Positions 1-5,345 of a DNA stretch of 7,342 nt are shown piece by piece. The translations under genes were made by a program, and so were the position numbers. The notes beneath the pieces were generated by a model that did not search any database, was not told the origin of the DNA, and worked only from the letters and a program-made list of their open reading frames with translations. This DNA is from an uncultured Clostridium sp. (GTDB lineage: Bacteria > Bacillota > Clostridia > Lachnospirales > Lachnospiraceae): the NCBI GenBank assembly GCA_900553925.1, contig USFH01000111.1, positions 1-7,342 of the forward strand, read 5' to 3'. Positions within the stretch are counted from its first letter, which is position 1; each line of letters opens with the position of its first letter.

Positions 1-738
1 GAATCCCGTCTCCGGAATATTGTTATGTGTTGCAATAAGTTCTGTTTCCAAAGCATCTGAATTCTTATCATCAGTATATCCGTTTTGGCAGAATACATCA
101 AGTGCAATCAGGAAATATTCCTGAAGAAGGTTCAGCTTTAGTCTCGTGTCAAAGCGCGTTTTACCGTGATGAATATAAGCACCCTGCAGCATAGGATCCT
201 TAAAATTGCCCTCGGTTTTCTCGTACAGAACAATGGTATAAACCTTCTTCATGTCAGAATATTTGAAATTCTTGTCCTTCTTCAAACGTGAGTATTCACG
301 CATCAGAAGATCGGATGAGTAGCAGGAAATCCGCTCGGCGGTGAACATGTAAGGGATTTTCTGGATTTCCACATTTGCAAGCGAACCATCGCTTAACCGA
401 ACAACGATATCCATGATCAGCAGGGAATCGATTGATATAGCTGTGTTCTCGGAGGGCAAGACGCTCTCCACGGTGACCGTTTCTCCAATGATGGCGCTGA
501 GCAGATGCGACAGCCAGTCCGGATGCCGGTCCGGATGGAACATGCATTTGAAGAACGGATCGTAAGTAAGCGGCATCGTTTTCTTGCCGGTCATGTAATC
601 ATCGAAGCGCTTCTTCCATGTCTCATCGAGCAGAATGTAGTCTGCATAGAGATGCTTCTGTTTCATAGCTTCTTCCAGATCATTTACATTCGTGTAAAAT
701 ATATTCTGTGGTTCTTTGGTTACTGTTTCATTCGTCAT
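1..738 (-). CDS. Rpn-family recombination-promoting nuclease / putative transposase (PDDEXK_2), N-terminal 246 residues, runs off left edge
   Basis: Reading leftward from an ATG at 738 the frame stays open to base 1, giving 246 residues with no stop, so the C-terminus lies outside the window. The start has a strong ribosome site (AAGGAGG at 747-753, 8 nt spacer). After a variable N-terminus comes the family's opening motif DPFFKCMF (60-67), then a helix (WLSHLLSAIIG). The PD-(D/E)XK-like core follows: D110 in LIMDIVVRLSDG and the E-x-Q element NVEIQ (E124, Q126). After it come a Tyr/Ser helix (CYSSDLLMREYSRL) and a KKVYTIVLYEK strand near 164-174. This order matches the Rpn/PDDEXK_2 family, whose E. 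coli members are DNA endonucleases that promote RecA-independent recombination. Activity of this copy is inferred only. It is divergent from the small ORF at 852-1262. No terminal inverted repeats are visible, so mobility cannot be shown. Confidence 0.85.
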   Translation of the reverse strand, partial: MTNETVTKEPQNIFYTNVNDLEEAMKQKHLYADYILLDETWKKRFDDYMTGKKTMPLTYDPFFKCMFHPDRHPDWLSHLLSAIIGETVTVESVLPSENTAISIDSLLIMDIVVRLSDGSLANVEIQKIPYMFTAERISCYSSDLLMREYSRLKKDKNFKYSDMKKVYTIVLYEKTEGNFKDPMLQGAYIHHGKTRFDTRLKLNLLQEYFLIALDVFCQNGYTDDKNSDALETELIATHNNIPETGF

Positions 739-746
739 AAGCTTAT

Positions 747-753
747 CCTCCTT
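747..753 (-). promoter_or_regulatory. Ribosome binding site of the Rpn-family gene
   Basis: The minus strand reads AAGGAGG followed 8 nt later by the ATG at 738. This near-perfect Shine-Dalgarno fixes the start, since the next in-frame ATG lies well inside the protein. Confidence 0.85.
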
Positions 754-801
754 AAAAGTAGACGTGTACATAAAATCCTTCTAAGATAGAACGGAAATTT
801 T

Positions 802-815
802 CATGTAACATGTAA
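802..815. repeat. Perfect tandem heptamer (CATGTAA x2)
   Basis: CATGTAA occurs twice head to tail at 802-808 and 809-815, in the 113 bp between the Rpn-family gene and the divergent small ORF. It sits about 65 bp upstream of the Rpn start, where an operator or promoter could lie. The minus strand here also carries TTTACA (-35-like), but no convincing -10 follows at normal spacing. A chance repeat in AT-rich DNA is possible. Confidence 0.5.
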
Positions 816-831
816 AATTAAATTTGTTAAT

Positions 832-870
832 GGGTAATAATTAAAATTTGCGTGCAAAAGGGTAATAATT
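832..870. repeat. 11-bp direct repeat pair (GGGTAATAATT)
   Basis: GGGTAATAATT is present at 832-842 and again, identically, at 860-870, 28 bp apart start to start. The second copy includes the possible Shine-Dalgarno and TTG start of the small ORF. The repeats could be a regulator site pair, a small duplication, or coincidence in AT-rich sequence. Confidence 0.5.
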
Positions 871-1262
871 TGTATTCGAAGAATCGAATAGAAAATTATA
901 AAATCAATAGATTGTTACCAAACTACGCTATGAACGAGCGCTTCTTGACAACAAAGAAACTGTACCATGACAGGCAGCCGTTTGTAAAGAGATTTTATAT
1001 GACGAAAATCTCAAAAAAGTCTATTCAATTTGGGTGTGTACAAGATGTAAGGAAGAATACCGGAAAGATACAATCACATCGTATTCTGTATTCTGTAGAA
1101 AATGAATATCAGATTCCATACAATGAGGACATCGAAAGGCGCGTGGAAGAGATGTGTAACGCAAGTCAGGGAGTATTAAATAAGTGCATTGAAATAGGCA
1201 TGAGTACATCTGAGATAGCAGCCAAAATGAATATTTCAGAAAAAGAAGTAAATGATCAGTGA
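852..1262 (+). CDS. Small uncharacterised ORF with HTH-like C-terminus; possible remnant of an Rpn-type protein
   Basis: This 136-residue frame opens at a GTG (852) with no ribosome site. The best-supported start is TTG at 870, preceded by AAAAGGG (856-862) with 7 nt spacing; ATGs at 930 and 999 are further options. The N-terminal half is basic, rich in Asn, Lys, Arg and Tyr, and matches no family I recognise. The last 40 residues are more gene-like: RRVEEMCNASQGVL (96-109), then MSTSEIAAKMNISEKEV (117-133), which reads as a helix-turn-helix. A charged helix, MCN-x-SQG, then an IEIG run is also how the C-terminal tails of many Lachnospiraceae Rpn/PDDEXK_2 proteins end, so this may be the stub of a deleted copy. 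Uncertain start, odd composition and missing nuclease core argue for decay. A terminator follows 30 bp after the stop. There is no transmembrane segment or signal peptide. Confidence 0.4.
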   Translation: MQKGNNLYSKNRIENYKINRLLPNYAMNERFLTTKKLYHDRQPFVKRFYMTKISKKSIQFGCVQDVRKNTGKIQSHRILYSVENEYQIPYNEDIERRVEEMCNASQGVLNKCIEIGMSTSEIAAKMNISEKEVNDQ

Positions 1263-1291
1263 GTTTGTCAAGTAAAGAATCGTAAATTATT

Positions 1292-1326
1292 AATGGTGGC
1301 CGATTGTTATCGACCACCATTTTTTT
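1292..1326 (+). terminator. Intrinsic terminator, probably bidirectional, between the small ORF and porB
   Basis: The arms 1292-1304 and 1309-1321 form a 13-position stem around a TGTT loop, followed by seven Ts (1320-1326) on the plus strand. On the plus strand one pair is a C-A mismatch (1300/1313). In minus-strand RNA the same position is a G-U wobble, so that hairpin is continuous, though its downstream tract is weaker (AAUAAUUU). It can end the plus-strand ORF and, from the other side, the por operon, whose last stop codon is at 1355. Confidence 0.85.
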
Positions 1327-1354
1327 GAAGCAAAGCAGAATTAGTAGATATATC

Positions 1355-2287
1355 CTACTTCGAACACATATACAGCAGATTTTCCCATCTGCGGTCAACC
1401 TCTTCCTGATATTGTACAAGGAGGTTCTCGTTTTCCGGCTTGAACAGGTGCTTGAATCTGCCCTGTGGACGAAGGAAGTCTTCGATTGGAAGCTTCTTCT
1501 TAGGCTCGTAGTTCAAGATCCATTTGCCTTCCACAACCTCGAACAGTGGCCAGTAGCATGTCTCAACTGCGAGCTTGCAGATCTTCATGATATCCGGTGT
1601 ATCATACCGCCAGCCACGCGGACAAGGTGACATGATATTTAAGAATGCTGCACCCGGTGTGTAGATTGCCTTCTCAGACTTTTCATACAGATCCTTCATG
1701 GTTCCGATGAAGGTAGACTGTGCAACATATGGAATATCATGGTTTGCGATGATAGATGCCAGATCCTTCCGGTTCTGCATCTTACCGTTGGAACACTTAC
1801 CAACTGGAGTTGTCGTTGTATCCGCGAACATTGGTGTTGCAGAAGAACGCTGGATACCGGTGTTCATGTAAGCACCGTTATCATAGCAGACATATACCAT
1901 ATCGTGATTACGCTCCATGGCACCGGACAGGGACTGGAGACCGATATCGTAAGTACCGCCGTCACCACCGAATGTGATGAACTTGTAATTCGCGGAGATC
2001 TTTCCCTTTTTCTTTAATGCGTGGTAAGCAGTTTCAATACCGGAAAGTGTTGCACCTGCATTTTCAAATGCATTGTGCATGTAGCTGTCCTCCCATGCGG
2101 TATATGGATACATGAAGCTGGATACCTCCAGACAGCCGGTTGCATTTCCGATTACTGCCTTGTCGCCCTCATGCAGGGCACGCAGGACTGTACGAACAGC
2201 AATTGTTCCGCCGCAGCCTGCACACATTCTATGTCCCGGAGCGAGACGTTCCGGTTTGCTCATTACTTCTTTAAAATTAAATGCCAT
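1355..2287 (-). CDS. porB: Pyruvate:ferredoxin oxidoreductase, beta subunit (TPP-binding)
   Basis: This is a 310-residue beta subunit of a four-subunit 2-oxoacid:ferredoxin oxidoreductase, full length for the family. It binds thiamine diphosphate and the proximal [4Fe-4S] cluster of the cytoplasmic complex. Seen in sequence: GHRMCAGCGG near the N-terminus (C22, C25), NATGCLEVSS (C52), and SPCPRGW (C222). These are the four cysteines expected for the cluster. The thiamine-diphosphate/Mg motif is GGDGGTYDIG (107-116, with D109) paired with DNGAYMNTG (136-144, with N137). YPYTAW and HNAFENAGATLSGIE are typical of pyruvate-type PorB, but 2-oxoisovalerate enzymes are close relatives and substrate cannot be settled by eye. 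It is the last gene of the operon, 14 bp after porA, with its own GGAGGG site (2295-2300, 7 nt spacer). Confidence 0.95.
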   Translation of the reverse strand: MAFNFKEVMSKPERLAPGHRMCAGCGGTIAVRTVLRALHEGDKAVIGNATGCLEVSSFMYPYTAWEDSYMHNAFENAGATLSGIETAYHALKKKGKISANYKFITFGGDGGTYDIGLQSLSGAMERNHDMVYVCYDNGAYMNTGIQRSSATPMFADTTTTPVGKCSNGKMQNRKDLASIIANHDIPYVAQSTFIGTMKDLYEKSEKAIYTPGAAFLNIMSPCPRGWRYDTPDIMKICKLAVETCYWPLFEVVEGKWILNYEPKKKLPIEDFLRPQGRFKHLFKPENENLLVQYQEEVDRRWENLLYMCSK

Positions 2288-2301
2288 CTCGATTCCCTCC
2301 G

Positions 2302-3483
2302 TTACTTTCTAAGTCCGATATACTTGAACTGTTCTGCTTCCTGCTTGCCGGATACATAATCCATCAGATCCTGATAGATACCGCAGGCTGTTTCTACGGT
2401 GTAATCTCTTCCGGCAAGACCGTAGAAATAGTTGACCGTTGTAGATTCGTTCTTTGCGTCGTATAAAGCAGCCTTCAGTTCAGAACCAAGCGGACCGCCG
2501 CATCCGGAGAAGCTCTCGGCACGATCCATAATGGCGATGCCCTTTGCATTTTCAAGGGCAGCAGCTAATTCGGCGCCTGGGAATGGACGGAATACACGAA
2601 CTTTGATCATTCCTGCTTTGATGCCCTGGTTACGAAGTTCGTCAACGGCTTCCTTCGTTGTTCCGGCGGCAGACCCCATGATGACGATCACATACTCGGC
2701 ATCGTCCATGCGATACTCCTCGAAAAGTCCGTACTTTCTTCCGGAGATCTTCTCGAATTCCTCTGCGACCTCCAAGATAACCTTCTTGGCATTCTTCATG
2801 GCGATACGCTGGTTCATCTTTGTCTCCATATAGAATGGGGAGTTCGCATAAGGACCAACTGCCATAGGCATATCTGCATTTAACAGGAAGTTTTCCGGTT
2901 CATAGCTTCCTACAAAATCCTTTACCTTCTCAGTCTCAATCAGGGAGATATTCTCGACCGCGTGGCTTGTGATGAAACCGTCCTGACAAGCCATAAATGG
3001 AAGCTTGACATCCGGATGCTCGGCAATGCGGAATGCCTGGATATAATTGTCGTAGGCTTCCTGATTGTTCTCCGCATAGATCTGGATCCAGCCGGCATCT
3101 CTGGCACCCATACTGTCAGAGTGGTCGCAGTTGATGTTGATCGGGCCGGTTAATGCACGGTTTACAACCGCCATAACGATCGGAAGACGATCGGAAGCGG
3201 CAACATACAGAACTTCCCACATGTAGGCGAGACCACAGGATGAAGTCGCTGTGATCGCTCTTGCACCGGCAGCGCATGCGCCCATGGTGGCACTCATGGA
3301 GCTATGCTCGGATTCGACAGGGATAAACTCCGTGTCGATATCACCATTTGCAATGAAGGTCGATACCATCTGAGGAATCTCTGTCGATGGTGTAATTGGA
3401 AATGCAGCCATTACGTCAGGATTGATCTGCTTGATTGCATGTGCAACAGCCTCGTTACCCGACATTCTTTCACGAATTGCCAT
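2302..3483 (-). CDS. porA: Pyruvate:ferredoxin oxidoreductase, alpha subunit
   Basis: This 393-residue alpha subunit forms the thiamine-diphosphate active site together with PorB, catalysing pyruvate + CoA + oxidised ferredoxin to acetyl-CoA + CO2 + reduced ferredoxin. Residues 1-180 are the pyrimidine-binding domain: GNEAVAHAIKQ (9-19), FPITPSTEIPQ (28-38), VESEHSSMSA (56-65, whose Glu is the likely cofactor-activating residue), and TSSCGLAYMWEV (80-91). Then come VVNRALTGP (106-114) and HSDSMGARDAGW (121-132). Residues about 262-303 form the transketolase-C-like domain (YVIVIMGSAAGTTKEAV through VRVFRPFPG), and a Gly-rich stretch SGCGGPLGSE lies at 326-335. Length matches stand-alone alpha subunits rather than single-chain NifJ. 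Its ATG follows the porD stop by one base, and its GGAGGG site (3492-3497) lies inside the porD 3' end, suggesting coupled translation. Confidence 0.95.
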   Translation of the reverse strand: MAIRERMSGNEAVAHAIKQINPDVMAAFPITPSTEIPQMVSTFIANGDIDTEFIPVESEHSSMSATMGACAAGARAITATSSCGLAYMWEVLYVAASDRLPIVMAVVNRALTGPININCDHSDSMGARDAGWIQIYAENNQEAYDNYIQAFRIAEHPDVKLPFMACQDGFITSHAVENISLIETEKVKDFVGSYEPENFLLNADMPMAVGPYANSPFYMETKMNQRIAMKNAKKVILEVAEEFEKISGRKYGLFEEYRMDDAEYVIVIMGSAAGTTKEAVDELRNQGIKAGMIKVRVFRPFPGAELAAALENAKGIAIMDRAESFSGCGGPLGSELKAALYDAKNESTTVNYFYGLAGRDYTVETACGIYQDLMDYVSGKQEAEQFKYIGLRK

Positions 3484-3484
3484 A

Positions 3485-3793
3485 TTAGATTCCCTCCTTC
3501 ATTGTGATTGCTCCGAAACTGCAGACGCGCTCGCAGATACCGCAGCCCTTGCAGTGGTCTAAGTCGAAGTCTTCTCTTTTTCCGTCCTTGACCGGGATGC
3601 AGCTATCCGGGCAGACCGGTGTGCAGAGCAGACATTGTGTACATTTTTCCCAGTCGATTACAGGAGTTTTTGTTCTCCATTCACCGGTACAGAACTTGCG
3701 GGAACCACCGCCGCCGTAGATCTGGTTACCCGGTGTCATATCATAATAAGGACTATGCTCGTTGATCTTTGAAATATCCGTTGCTTTTGACAT
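3485..3793 (-). CDS. porD: Pyruvate:ferredoxin oxidoreductase, delta subunit (2x[4Fe-4S] ferredoxin-like)
   Basis: This 102-residue ferredoxin-like subunit carries electrons from the catalytic core to external ferredoxin. Two cluster-binding motifs are visible: C51-xx-C54-xx-C57-xxx-C61 and C81-xx-C84-xx-C87-xxx-C91, with the usual crossed Cys-Pro pattern in the first (VCPD). The stretch before them, FCTGEWRTKTPVIDWEKC (34-51), is the characteristic lead-in of PorD/VorD subunits. Two further cysteines, C35 and C65, are not part of the standard ligand set. The ATG at 3793 abuts the porC stop with no gap and has a strong site, GAGGAGGT (3801-3808). The gene order gamma-delta-alpha-beta is that of classical archaeal and Thermotoga POR operons. 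Confidence 0.95.
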   Translation of the reverse strand: MSKATDISKINEHSPYYDMTPGNQIYGGGGSRKFCTGEWRTKTPVIDWEKCTQCLLCTPVCPDSCIPVKDGKREDFDLDHCKGCGICERVCSFGAITMKEGI

Positions 3794-4366
3794 TTATTTT
3801 ACCTCCTCGAACGCCATTTTCAGTGCGCGCATATTGCCGTCGATTACTTCCGGCTTCTTTGCGAATTTGTGTTCATAAGATGCCTGCATCTGGGATAAGA
3901 ACACGTCTTTATCCATGATGTCTGCAACCTTCACGATAGCAGCAAGCATCGGGGAGTTAGGGAAATATTTCCCGAGTGTTTCCATTGATACCTTGTGTGC
4001 ATCAATGGTGTAAACATTTCCCTTGTATCCGTTTAGCAAAGGAAGAATCTCCTCCTTCGGACGCGGGGTGTTGATTACGATAGCACCATCTTCCTTCAGA
4101 CCGTTTGTGACATCTACGGAATGAAGCAGTGTTTCGTCCACGACAACCACATAGTCCGGATGGTAAATGTTGGAATGTACCCGGATCTCGGATTCGCCGA
4201 TCCGGTTGTAGGCTGTGATCGGTGCGCCCATACGTTCCGGACCATACTCCGGAAATCCCTGAACGTGCATACCTGTGTTGAAAGCAACGTCCGCAAGCAG
4301 AAGTGCTGCGGTTTTGGCACCTTGACCTCCACGTCCGTGCCATCTGATCTCGATGTTCTTCTTCAT
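3794..4366 (-). CDS. porC: Pyruvate:ferredoxin oxidoreductase, gamma subunit
   Basis: This 190-residue gamma subunit is the domain that helps bind CoA and completes the oxidoreductase core. The N-terminal motif IRWHGRGGQGAKTAA (from residue 7) is the family hallmark. It is followed by VQGFPEYGPERMGAPITAYNRI, then HPDYVVVVDETLL, and a C-terminal half with the usual INTPRP and FPNSPMLAAIVK segments. The frame stays open upstream to an ATG at 4405. I place the start at 4366 because GGAG (4375-4378) lies 8 nt before it, the length then matches PorC proteins, and the promoter -10 box at 4410-4415 would put the transcript start near 4403, inside the longer version. It is the first gene of the operon, with a 5' leader of roughly 37 nt. 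Confidence 0.95.
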   Translation of the reverse strand: MKKNIEIRWHGRGGQGAKTAALLLADVAFNTGMHVQGFPEYGPERMGAPITAYNRIGESEIRVHSNIYHPDYVVVVDETLLHSVDVTNGLKEDGAIVINTPRPKEEILPLLNGYKGNVYTIDAHKVSMETLGKYFPNSPMLAAIVKVADIMDKDVFLSQMQASYEHKFAKKPEVIDGNMRALKMAFEEVK

Positions 4367-4374
4367 ATATTGCA

Positions 4375-4378
4375 CTCC
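4375..4378 (-). promoter_or_regulatory. Ribosome binding site deciding the porC start
   Basis: GGAG on the minus strand, 8 nt before the ATG at 4366. The two upstream in-frame ATGs (4405 and 4387) have no comparable site, and the first also precedes the predicted transcription start. Confidence 0.75.
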
Positions 4379-4409
4379 ATTTCTCATAAATACAGTAAAA
4401 AACACAATA

Positions 4410-4437
4410 ATTATACCATTCTAAGGAAAAATGTAAA
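4410..4437 (-). promoter_or_regulatory. Sigma-A type extended -10 promoter of the por operon
   Basis: Minus strand: TTTACA (-35, 4432-4437), a 16 bp spacer, then TGGTATAAT, which is a perfect -10 hexamer (4410-4415) with the extended TG element. The transcript should begin near 4403, giving a leader of about 37 nt to porC. The close consensus match fits high expression of a central metabolic enzyme. No terminator or riboswitch fold is apparent in the short leader. Confidence 0.8.
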
Positions 4438-4448
4438 GACTACAGAGG

Positions 4449-4472
4449 AAATTGCTGGCAGAATTGCTGGCA
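4449..4472. repeat. 12-bp tandem direct repeat in the divergent promoter region
   Basis: AATTGCTGGCA occurs at 4450-4460 and again at 4462-4472, with one base (G) between them, so the period is 12 bp. It lies just upstream of both divergent promoters: about 12 bp above the por -35 and 15 bp above the right-facing -35. That is a natural operator position, but no known regulator motif is recognised. Confidence 0.6.
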
Positions 4473-4486
4473 AATAACAATCTTTC

Positions 4487-4515
4487 TTGAATAATTTGGT
4501 CGAAATTGATATAAT
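4487..4515 (+). promoter_or_regulatory. Promoter of the rightward membrane-protein operon
   Basis: TTGAAT (-35, 4487-4492), exactly 17 bp of spacer, then TATAAT (4510-4515) preceded by TGA, so it also has an extended -10 element. The transcript should start near 4522, leaving a leader of about 38 nt to the ATG at 4560. It faces away from the por promoter. Confidence 0.8.
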
Positions 4516-4536
4516 CAGCATGTTAAGCTTTTACAC

Positions 4537-4559
4537 AACAAAAACAAAGGAGTTTTGTT
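4537..4559 (+). promoter_or_regulatory. Ribosome site AAAGGAG held in the loop of a short AU hairpin
   Basis: AAAGGAG (4546-4552) lies 7 nt before the ATG at 4560. The flanks AACAAAA (4537-4543) and TTTTGTT (4553-4559) are exact inverted repeats, so the ribosome site would sit in a 9-nt loop on a 7-bp, mostly A-U stem ending at the start codon. The stem is weak, so its importance is uncertain; the ribosome site itself is clear. Confidence 0.6.
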
Positions 4560-5345
4560 ATGCGAAGAAAGAAAAAAGAAGAAAATGACATTGCGCTTAT
4601 TCCGGTCGAAGCGTTCGAAGAGACGGAAGATGCGGAAGGCGCGGTGCCACAGGATGTGGAAGATAATGATAATATAGAAGAAACCGCAGATACGGAGACA
4701 CTGGAGCAAGACACAGAGGCACCGGAGGAAAATACGGAAGCACCGGAGAAAGATACGGAAGCGCCGGAACAGGATACGGAAGCTTCGAAGCAGGATACGG
4801 AAGTGCCGGAGCAAGATACGGAAGCACCGGAACAGGAACCGGAGAGCGAGTCTTCTGCGCTGTTTGGGGAATATGTTGCAGAGGAAAATAAATGGGAGAG
4901 AAAGAACCGGATCCGGGAAGAAAAGGAACGCGCGAAGCAGGAGAAGAAGCGCGCCAGATATGCGGATGTGGATGATGAGACATTCGAGAGCATGAAAGCA
5001 GGAGGTGCACGTAAGTTCTTTGGCGTGCTGATGCTGCTTGTCCTGATTGCCGGCATTGGATCGGCATCACTGATTGTATACAGGCTGGTATTTGCACCGT
5101 CGTATGCGCAGGTTGGAGAGAAGGAAAAGAATATTCAGGTGGATGGACTGGCTACGGACAGCGATATTTCCAGGTATGAAGGACAGGAGGCTGCTTTGCA
5201 GGGGATTGCAACACCTTCTGATCTGATTGATACATGGGTAGAACAGCCATTTACACCCGCAACTTCTACAGACGCACAGACGCAGGATATGGATGGAACC
5301 GCTGTGCCGTCGGATGAGGAAACGCAGGAGGTGACAGACCAATGA
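4560..5345 (+). CDS. Acidic heptapeptide-repeat protein with one transmembrane helix, function unknown
   Basis: This 261-residue protein matches no functional family I recognise. In order: a basic start (MRRKKK); a Glu/Asp-rich region to about residue 98 containing seven heptapeptide units of the form DTEAPEQ (44-92); a highly charged Lys/Arg/Glu helix (about 111-133); one hydrophobic helix, FFGVLMLLVLIAGIGSAS onward (153-177); and an 80-residue acidic tail. Basic residues before the helix predict an N-in topology, with the repeats in the cytoplasm and the tail outside. The tail holds three GxA(T/V)xSD motifs at 196, 215 and 246. There is no cleavable signal peptide. It heads the rightward operon behind a good promoter and overlaps the next gene by ATGA. 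A single-pass scaffold or envelope protein paired with its neighbour is a reasonable guess, no more. Confidence 0.85.
   Translation: MRRKKKEENDIALIPVEAFEETEDAEGAVPQDVEDNDNIEETADTETLEQDTEAPEENTEAPEKDTEAPEQDTEASKQDTEVPEQDTEAPEQEPESESSALFGEYVAEENKWERKNRIREEKERAKQEKKRARYADVDDETFESMKAGGARKFFGVLMLLVLIAGIGSASLIVYRLVFAPSYAQVGEKEKNIQVDGLATDSDISRYEGQEAALQGIATPSDLIDTWVEQPFTPATSTDAQTQDMDGTAVPSDEETQEVTDQ
4689..4835 (+). repeat. Seven tandem 21-bp units encoding DTEAPEQ-like heptapeptides
   Basis: Seven in-frame units start at 4689, 4710, 4731, 4752, 4773, 4794 and 4815. Most begin GATACGGAAG and end in CAG or CAA. The later units are nearly identical at DNA level while the first and second differ more. 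The 21-bp period keeps the reading frame, so gain or loss of units by slippage would only lengthen or shorten the acidic spacer. Confidence 0.9.
5326..5331 (+). promoter_or_regulatory. Internal ribosome site for the second membrane protein
   Basis: AGGAGG lies inside the 3' end of the preceding gene, 10 nt before the ATG at 5342. With the ATGA stop/start overlap (5342-5345) it supports this start and coupled translation of the two proteins. Confidence 0.75.

Noticed and set aside
780..820. Minus-strand promoter for the Rpn gene (TTTACA as -35)
   Set aside because: The best downstream -10 candidates (TTCTAT, TATCTT) are at poor spacing and far from consensus, so I did not annotate it.
1..1350. 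Complete insertion sequence built on the Rpn-family gene
   Set aside because: No terminal inverted repeats or target-site duplication can be seen, and the left end is outside the window. The family is only nominally 'transposase'.
1021..1419. 132-residue minus-strand ORF across the small ORF, the terminator and the end of porB
   Set aside because: It overlaps the porB 3' end and spans the terminator hairpin. It has no ribosome site and its composition is that of a shadow frame.
4121..4477. 118-residue plus-strand ORF opposite porC and through the divergent promoters
   Set aside because: It lies antisense to a certain gene and continues through both promoter elements; its last residues are just the 12-bp repeat translated.
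4689..4835. CRISPR-like periodic repeat
   Set aside because: The units are contiguous 21-mers without spacers and encode an in-frame heptapeptide, so this is a coding repeat.
4515..5097. Several minus-strand ORFs with striking repeats (FRIFLRCFRI, SCSGASVS, PYPVPALPYL) opposite the heptad-repeat gene
   Set aside because: The repetitiveness is the 21-bp repeat read in other frames. The plus-strand frame has the promoter, ribosome site and a membrane helix; these have none.
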